64,000 bases of DNA. Origin: Hafnia alvei (GTDB taxonomy: Bacteria; Pseudomonadota; Gammaproteobacteria; Enterobacterales; Enterobacteriaceae). Positions 59,295-64,000 of the stretch are shown piece by piece (positions within the stretch are counted from its first letter, which is position 1; each line of letters starts with the position of its first letter). The notes below the pieces were generated by a model. That model had not been told where the DNA came from. It searched no databases and worked only from the letters and a program-made list of their open reading frames with translations. A program made the position numbers and the translations under genes. The stretch spans positions 16,748 through 80,747 of the forward strand of contig NZ_FMIQ01000037.1 in NCBI RefSeq assembly GCF_900095695.1, written 5' to 3'.

Positions 59295-60644
59295 GTGCTT
59301 GAACGCCTATCGTGGAAAAGACTGTTGCTGGAGCTGCTGTTTTGCTGCATTCCGGCGGTGATCCTTGGGCTACTGATCGGCTATTTGCCGTGGTTTCTGC
59401 TGGCTGCGGTGTCTGCGCTTTTAGGCTGGCATTTCTATAACCAGTTGCGCCTCTCGCACTGGCTATGGGTCGACCGTAGTATGACCCCACCCGCAGGGCG
59501 AGGAAGCTGGGAGCCGTTGTTCTACGGGCTGTATCAGATGCAGCAGCGTAATCGACGCCGTCGTCGCGAGCTGGCACTGCTGATTAAGCGTTTTCGCAGC
59601 GGCGCAGAGTCTTTGCCCGATGCGGTGATTATGACGACCGAAGAAGGCAATATTTTCTGGTGTAATGGCTTGGCGCAGCACCTGCTCGGTTTTCGTTGGC
59701 CGGAGGATAATGGTCAGCACATTCTTAATCTTCTGCGTTATCCCGAATTCACGCATTATCTGCAATCGCAAGATTTTGCCCGACCGCTCACGCTGCACCT
59801 CAATAATGGCCGTTTCTTTGAATTTCGGGTGATGCCGTATGCCGAAGGTCAACTGTTGATGGTGGCACGCGATGTGACTCAAACGCGGCAGTTAGAGGGG
59901 ACTCGACGTAACTTCTTTGCCAACGTAAGCCATGAACTGCGAACGCCGCTGACCGTGTTGCAGGGCTACCTCGAGATGATGAACGATGAGGATATGGCGG
60001 CTCCGGTACGGCAAAAAGCGCTTGCGACCATGCAAGAGCAAACCAAGCGCATGGACAGCTTGGTGAAACAGCTATTGACCCTCTCTAAGATCGAAGCGGC
60101 TCCGCCGATTGCCCTGAATGAAATTGTTGATGTGCCCGTGATGCTGCATATGCTAGAGCGTGAAGCGCTGTCGTTGAGTAACGGTCGCCATGAAATCACC
60201 TTCCGCATCAACGATAAACTCAAAGTATTCGGTAACGACGATCAGCTGCGTAGTGCGGTTTCTAATCTGGTATACAACGCGGTTAACCACACGCCGGACG
60301 GCACCAAAATTGAAGTCTGCTGGCAGCAAACTACCCAAGGTGCGCAGTTCGAAGTCAGCGATAATGGCCCCGGCATTGCAGCAGAGCATTTGGGGCGTTT
60401 AACGGAGCGTTTCTATCGGGTCGATAAAGCGCGTTCGCGCCAAACCGGCGGCAGCGGCTTGGGGCTAGCGATAGTCAAACATGCGTTGAATCATCATGAA
60501 GCTACGCTCAATATCATGAGTGAAATTGGCCTGGGCACGCGCTTCGTGTTTACCCTGCCGCCGCATCTCATTGTGCCACTATCAGGTGAGAGCGTGGCGC
60601 AAAAAAACAAAGGCCAGAAAGGGCTACCGAGCAAGGAAATCTGA
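59295..60644 (+). CDS. phoR: PhoR, phosphate-starvation sensor histidine kinase
   Basis: PhoR phosphorylates PhoB when phosphate is low, on a signal from Pst/PhoU, and dephosphorylates it when phosphate is plentiful. The 449-aa protein has two N-terminal spans (about 11-48) with almost no periplasmic loop. A PAS domain follows (about 96-192), then the HisKA box with His213 ([20 protein letters not shown]). The ATPase domain reads [19 protein letters not shown] and [18 protein letters not shown]. The start is GTG at 59295 (reading [10 protein letters not shown], as in E. coli) behind AAAGAGCC. It overlaps the next gene by one base. Confidence 0.97.
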   Translation: MLERLSWKRLLLELLFCCIPAVILGLLIGYLPWFLLAAVSALLGWHFYNQLRLSHWLWVDRSMTPPAGRGSWEPLFYGLYQMQQRNRRRRRELALLIKRFRSGAESLPDAVIMTTEEGNIFWCNGLAQHLLGFRWPEDNGQHILNLLRYPEFTHYLQSQDFARPLTLHLNNGRFFEFRVMPYAEGQLLMVARDVTQTRQLEGTRRNFFANVSHELRTPLTVLQGYLEMMNDEDMAAPVRQKALATMQEQTKRMDSLVKQLLTLSKIEAAPPIALNEIVDVPVMLHMLEREALSLSNGRHEITFRINDKLKVFGNDDQLRSAVSNLVYNAVNHTPDGTKIEVCWQQTTQGAQFEVSDNGPGIAAEHLGRLTERFYRVDKARSRQTGGSGLGLAIVKHALNHHEATLNIMSEIGLGTRFVFTLPPHLIVPLSGESVAQKNKGQKGLPSKEI

Positions 60645-61597
60645 TGCAGGGACGTCAAATCAAACAATGGAAGGCGGCGCTGATTGGCGTCGTTTATGGT
60701 TTTATCTCGTTACCCGCGATGGCCGTTGGTCAGTCTATGTTATCGGGGAATTTGTCCAGTGCGGGTTCGGATACGATGGTGAACCTGATGGCGCTGTGGG
60801 CAAATAACTTTTCGCAGAGTAACCCCAATGTGAATGTGCAGCTGCAGGCAGCGGGGTCGTCCAGCGCACCCACTGCGCTGGCTGCGGGCGCCGCTCAGCT
60901 AGGGCCGATGAGTCGCCCTATGAAGGCGGCGGAAATCGCGGCTTTTGAGCAGCACTATGGTTATCCTCCGTTAGCCATACCCGTGGCTTTAGATGCTTTA
61001 GTGGTGTTGGTACATCAAGATAATCCGCTGCGTGAAATCAGTTTTAATCAACTAGACAGCATCTATTCCAGCACGCTGCGCTGTGGTGATTCAACGCCGA
61101 TTACCCAATGGAAAATGCTGGGTTTAGGCGGAGAGTGGAAGTCGCGAGCCATTTCGCTCTATGGGCGCAACTCGGCGTCGGGCACCTATGGTTATTTCAA
61201 ACAGCAGGTGTTGTGTAACGGCGATTTCAGCCCACGTGTCAACGAGCTGCCAGGCTCGGCATCGGTCGTGCAGGCGGTTGCGGGTTCTCTTAATAGCATT
61301 GGCTATGCCAGCATCGGTTTTCGTGCCAGCGGTGTGCATATGTTGGCGGTGAGCCAGTATGGCGGCCCAGCGATTGAGCCGACGGCGGAAAATATTGTGC
61401 AAGGCCGCTACCCGCTAGTGCGTCATCTGTATATCTATGTGAACAAAGCACCGGGAAAACCTCTGTCACCGCTAACCGCCGCCTTTATGGACAGCGTGCT
61501 GTCGGCGCAGGGCCAAAAACTGGTGTCACAAGACGGCTATATGCCTTTATCAGCGGCAGATGTTGCACAGGCGAGGGCGGAGTTGGGGCTGGAGTAG
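60644..61597 (+). CDS. PstS-like phosphate-binding protein coupled to phoR
   Basis: This is a periplasmic substrate-binding protein of the PstS family. The 317-aa protein has a signal peptide (residues 1-27, ISLPAMA-VGQ). Phosphate-binding loops are NLSSAGSDTMVNL, AAGSSSAP (near 70-77) and GRNSASGTYGYF. A Cys pair (RCGDS, VLCNGDF) may form a disulfide. Its start overlaps the phoR stop by one base (TGATG), so translation is coupled and it should be PhoB-controlled. It lacks pstCAB next to it. It may feed phosphate to a Pst channel encoded elsewhere or act as a sensor; E. coli has no gene here. It is distinct from housekeeping PstS by its position. Confidence 0.88.
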   Translation: MQGRQIKQWKAALIGVVYGFISLPAMAVGQSMLSGNLSSAGSDTMVNLMALWANNFSQSNPNVNVQLQAAGSSSAPTALAAGAAQLGPMSRPMKAAEIAAFEQHYGYPPLAIPVALDALVVLVHQDNPLREISFNQLDSIYSSTLRCGDSTPITQWKMLGLGGEWKSRAISLYGRNSASGTYGYFKQQVLCNGDFSPRVNELPGSASVVQAVAGSLNSIGYASIGFRASGVHMLAVSQYGGPAIEPTAENIVQGRYPLVRHLYIYVNKAPGKPLSPLTAAFMDSVLSAQGQKLVSQDGYMPLSAADVAQARAELGLE

Positions 61598-61734
61598 CAT
61601 GCTCCAATTCTGTGTGTCGGCTATTCCCTATCAACAATAAATATTCTCATAGGAGTTGATAGAGAGCTCTTAAACGATCGCTGCTTTATTTAAGGCTTAG
61701 TTAAAAGAATAAAATATATGTGTTTCTTTGTCGG

Positions 61735-62064
61735 TTACTCAATTTTTTTTAATCTGTTATTATAAAAAAAGAATGAGAGCTCATCAAACTCAATTGTTTT
61801 CTCTGTTTTATTTAACACGATATTCTTCTCCGGATGCTTTTGTACTTCTGTGCTTAGTTTTTGATATACTTCATTTAAACTTTTCCCACGCCATTCACTT
61901 TCGATAAGATCAGTGATGATAATTCTGGATCTTACTTCTGAATCTACACTTGCATTAACATATGCGAGTGTAATAGAGCGGTCTATCCATAGATATGTTA
62001 AAACTGTGCATAGTACTGATAATATTACTAGTGATGTTATCAGTATAACAGTTGTTAATTTCAT
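61735..62064 (-). CDS. Candidate immunity protein of the orphan Rhs toxin module (Imm58-like)
   Basis: This is a 109-aa protein with one N-terminal membrane span (VILITSLVILSVLCTVLTYLW) followed by a soluble part: WIDRSITLAYVNASVDSE ... LIESEWRGKSLNEVYQKL ... HPEKNIVL. The WIDRSITL ... EWRGKS ... KHPEKNI layout recalls immunity family Imm58, from memory. Its ATG overlaps the stop of the upstream toxin-tip remnant by four bases (ATGA), the usual toxin-immunity arrangement. It lies downstream of an intact rhs tip with its own immunity gene, so it is probably kept as an orphan immunity gene. The A+T content is high. Confidence 0.6.
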   Translation of the reverse strand: MKLTTVILITSLVILSVLCTVLTYLWIDRSITLAYVNASVDSEVRSRIIITDLIESEWRGKSLNEVYQKLSTEVQKHPEKNIVLNKTEKTIEFDELSFFFYNNRLKKIE

Positions 62065-62237
62065 TTTTGTGCTGCCTCGAATGCATTTTTTGAGAATGTT
62101 CTACATTGGTTAGATGAAAAAGGATTCCAATTATATTTATCCCTTTCTTTATTATTCGCCACGCTAACCGCGTAATCATAAGCCGCCTGTTGGTCAGCCG
62201 TTTGGCTACATGTCAGTTCAACCAGTGTATTATGTCC
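62061..62237 (-). pseudogene. Displaced 3' remnant of a second Rhs/CDI-type toxin tip
   Basis: A 58-codon open stretch ends at TGA 62061-62063, overlapping the next gene's start. It begins right after an in-frame TGA at 62238-62240 and lacks a proper start. The residues GHNTLVELTC ... QQAAYDYAVSVANN ... WNPFSSNQCRTFSKNAFEAA have the His-then-NxC layout of papain-like permuted NlpC/P60 toxin tips; that fold guess is weak. Together with the coupled Imm58-like gene this looks like an orphan toxin/immunity module left when the rhs gene received its present tip. The few codons before the TGA (DKVAVTGLSLQ) read sensibly in the same frame, so a nonsense change is possible. Confidence 0.55.
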
Positions 62238-62298
62238 TCATTGCAGGCTTAAGCCAGTAACGGCCACCTTATCGTAACAGATAAATATTGTGATTTTT

Positions 62299-62571
62299 TT
62301 ACTTATAGCTTCGTGCTCTTCTTTTTTTATGAGAAGAATGTGATGCAAATCTATTTACCAGAGTTAAATCAATACAATCCCCTGAATAATATACAAGTCC
62401 AGCTTGTGGAGATTCTACCATTATCCCCACATTAAAATCTCCCCACTCATCTTTATCGAAACCTTTAGCAAACTCGTTGTTTTCAAAATTGCAAACAACG
62501 ACTCCGTTCATTCCTCCCCCAAGAGTAACGATATCCCCCAGTAAAACATCACTACCATCTGGATACTTCAT
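62299..62571 (-). CDS. Candidate immunity protein for the adjacent Rhs tip
   Basis: This is a 90-aa acidic-to-neutral soluble protein without signal or membrane span: MKYPDGSDVLLGDIVTLGGG, NGVVVCNFENNEF, DEWGDFNVGIMVESPQAGLVYY, and a basic tail (SHKKRRARSYK). It starts 11 bases after the rhs stop on the same strand, the place of the cognate immunity gene in Rhs systems. I recall similar small proteins next to Rhs toxins but cannot give a family number. The basic tail differs in character from the rest. Confidence 0.6.
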   Translation of the reverse strand: MKYPDGSDVLLGDIVTLGGGMNGVVVCNFENNEFAKGFDKDEWGDFNVGIMVESPQAGLVYYSGDCIDLTLVNRFASHSSHKKRRARSYK

Positions 62572-62582
62572 ATTCGATCCTT

Positions 62583-64000
62583 TTAAGACACAAACGGTTC
62601 TATAGGTATAGAACCTGCTGGAGGTGGAAAGCCATTAGCAGCATCAGCTGCACCACTCTCTTTCCAAAAACATTGACAATTATTAGGATTCTGATTTGCT
62701 TTGTACAGATTATAATGATCGCCTGTATATGGATGGTGAGGCTTTCCTGGCGGGACTAGATCATGACGATACCCGATAGTTCCCCGTGGTACTATGTTTC
62801 CACTAATTGTTTTACAAGGTGGGCAGAGCTTTTTCTCCTCACAGTTAGCTAAATTTTCTGTTTTTGTTTGTTGCAATTTTTCGTTAAGTGCTTTCGTCTC
62901 TTTATTATTGCTCGCAACAATCACTACACCTGCGGAGCCCACAACTAACCATTGCCATAAAGAATAAACTGCCGCACCTTCAAGAACACAAGCATCTTCA
63001 AGACATAACCCTTTGGGATCTATATTCATGATCGGATTCAACGGGTACGTGTACGGGTTTAATCCCCCCCTCAACCCAATCGGATCCTGAGTAATATACC
63101 GTCCTATCGTCGGATCGTAATAGCGATGGCGGTTGTAGTGTAGGCCGGACTCTTCATCGTATTGCTGCCCCTGCATTCTGATTGGTTGGTGCAGCTGATG
63201 CGGATTTTCTTCGCTTAGCGCATTGCCCCAGGCGTCCAGCGTGATGGACCAGTCGATATCGCCGTTGAGGTTGATGAGCTGTTGCGGTGTGCCGAGGTGG
63301 TTGCAGTCGTACAGTTGGGCGGCGTAGGGCGTATCCGGCAGCGGGTCGAGTAGGGTGGCCAGATAGTCAGGGCTAAGCTGAACCTGATTGAGCCACGCGT
63401 GCTGTTCTTCGCTGAGGCGGTTGGCGCGCAGCGCTAGCTCAATGTGGTGCAGGGTTTGCTTGAAATCGGGCGGCAGCGTGATACCGACTTCCTGCTCAAG
63501 TTTGTCGGCCAGCGGAGTGACCGTGGGCGGCTTATCGCCTTCAAAGCGCAGCAGGGGCACAAAGCTGTGGGGTAAATAGACCGTGTGAATGCGGGTGCCA
63601 TCGCGCTCGGTGAGCACCAGTTTGTCGCCGTCCCAGCCGAACCAGCTGATGTGCTTGGGCTGGTTGCGCTGCATGACCTGTTTACCGATGCGTCGCCCTA
63701 ACGGGTCGTAGCAGTAGCGGCCGCCGCGTAGGGCTTCGCCGTCTTGCGCGCAGAGGTAGCTGACGAGCCGATGGCTGCGGTCGTAGCGGTAGTGATGGAC
63801 TTCGCCCGCGTCGCGTTTGCGGGTTTTTTGGCTGAGGTTGCCGTACTGGTCATACTGATAATAATAATGCGTATCTTCGCTCAGGCGATTACCCGGATGG
63901 CGCATGTCGGCCATAAAAGCTTCGGGCATGTAGCGGTTGATGAGTCGGTTGCCCGCAAGGTCAAGGTGGTAGTCGGTGTGGCGGTGGGCGCTGCGCTCGT
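62583..64000 (-). CDS. Rhs-family toxin, C-terminal part (cut by right edge)
   Basis: The visible 471 residues are the end of a large Rhs protein whose YD-repeat shell encloses a polymorphic toxin. The core shows YD repeats (YYYQYDQYGNLSQKT, YCYDPLGRRIGK), HLGTPQQLIN, ESGLHYNRHRYYDPTIGRYITQDPIGL and the boundary motif DPKGL (near 63006-63020), where the tip begins. The tip (62583-63005, about 140 aa) is A+T-richer than the core. It has a hydrophobic stretch WLVVGSAGVVIVAS, a CPPCKT motif, HHPYTGDHYNLYKANQNP, a CQCFW motif and the end GSIPIEPFVS. I do not know its enzymatic activity. The frame is open to the window edge, so the start lies outside. Confidence 0.9.
   Translation of the reverse strand, partial: ERSAHRHTDYHLDLAGNRLINRYMPEAFMADMRHPGNRLSEDTHYYYQYDQYGNLSQKTRKRDAGEVHHYRYDRSHRLVSYLCAQDGEALRGGRYCYDPLGRRIGKQVMQRNQPKHISWFGWDGDKLVLTERDGTRIHTVYLPHSFVPLLRFEGDKPPTVTPLADKLEQEVGITLPPDFKQTLHHIELALRANRLSEEQHAWLNQVQLSPDYLATLLDPLPDTPYAAQLYDCNHLGTPQQLINLNGDIDWSITLDAWGNALSEENPHQLHQPIRMQGQQYDEESGLHYNRHRYYDPTIGRYITQDPIGLRGGLNPYTYPLNPIMNIDPKGLCLEDACVLEGAAVYSLWQWLVVGSAGVVIVASNNKETKALNEKLQQTKTENLANCEEKKLCPPCKTISGNIVPRGTIGYRHDLVPPGKPHHPYTGDHYNLYKANQNPNNCQCFWKESGAADAANGFPPPAGSIPIEPFVS

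Noticed and set aside
61955..62179. 74-codon minus-strand frame overlapping the orphan toxin remnant
   Set aside because: It runs in a different frame from the peptide that ends in the ATGA overlap with the immunity gene, and its sequence is low in protein-like pattern.
62238..62298. Reading through the TGA at 62238-62240 as a selenocysteine or recoded codon
   Set aside because: There is no sign of a selenocysteine insertion element and the module already looks degenerate. A nonsense change or recombination joint is simpler.

Overview
The window reads as chromosome of an enterobacterium (Enterobacterales). Nearly every recognisable protein is a close homologue of an Escherichia coli K-12 protein. 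The gene order differs from E. coli, and the dispersed repeats and Rhs locus suggest a Hafniaceae/Yersiniaceae-type genome. Hafnia is my best guess, but that is inference from memory. Base composition is near 50% G+C, with A+T-rich patches at 24.4-24.95 kb and at the Rhs tip region near 62-63 kb.

Layout. (1) 0-2.6 kb: the end of a surface-protein gene, an unrecognised 283-aa protein, the lysozyme inhibitor Ivy and a CPPC-type DsbA paralogue. (2) 2.6-14.8 kb: the nitrate respiration cluster narL-narX / narK / narGHJI, with textbook FNR boxes 41.5 bp upstream of plausible +1 sites for narK and narG. A small secreted-protein gene and a mosaic hairpin repeat sit between narK and narG. (3) 15-23.3 kb: a LysR regulator, class I aldolase fbaB, and the rspR / rspA-rspB-transporter-ydfI sugar-acid cluster. 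(4) 23.4-38.5 kb: yegS, the CRP-controlled small RNA gene cyaR, trhP, yegP, and the mdtABCD-baeSR efflux operon, which is interrupted between mdtC and mdtD by a 0.25-kb palindromic repeat cluster. (5) 38.7-42.3 kb: an aldo/keto reductase, ppnP, rdgC and mak. (6) 42.3-53 kb: a block absent from this place in E. coli. It holds a CitA/TcuC-type symporter, LexA-box-controlled sbmC, ypdC and the whole fry PTS/aminopeptidase operon (fryA-ypdE-ypdF-fryC-fryB), then a DUF1294 protein and a one-domain AraC regulator. (7) 53.2-61.6 kb: sbcC-sbcD divergent from phoB-phoR, with a PstS-like gene joined to phoR. (8) 61.7-64 kb: the 3' end of an rhs gene with a variable toxin tip, its candidate immunity gene, and a displaced second toxin-tip remnant with its own immunity gene. 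The rhs gene continues past the right edge.

How the parts work together. NarX senses nitrate and phosphorylates NarL. With FNR this would switch on NarK (nitrate/nitrite transport) and NarGHJI (membrane nitrate reductase plus its chaperone). BaeSR senses envelope stress and drives the MdtABC pump. PhoR/PhoB respond to phosphate starvation, and the adjoining PstS-like protein probably feeds into that response. The rsp genes form a sugar-acid route from dehydrogenases to an enolase-superfamily dehydratase. The Rhs end is a contact-dependent toxin/immunity array.

The least explained material is (a) two families of mosaic hairpin repeats inserted inside or beside operons, (b) the Rhs toxin tips and their orphan remnant, and (c) two unrecognised proteins, at 171-1022 and 7125-7577. 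No tRNA, rRNA, CRISPR array, transposase or prophage was seen.
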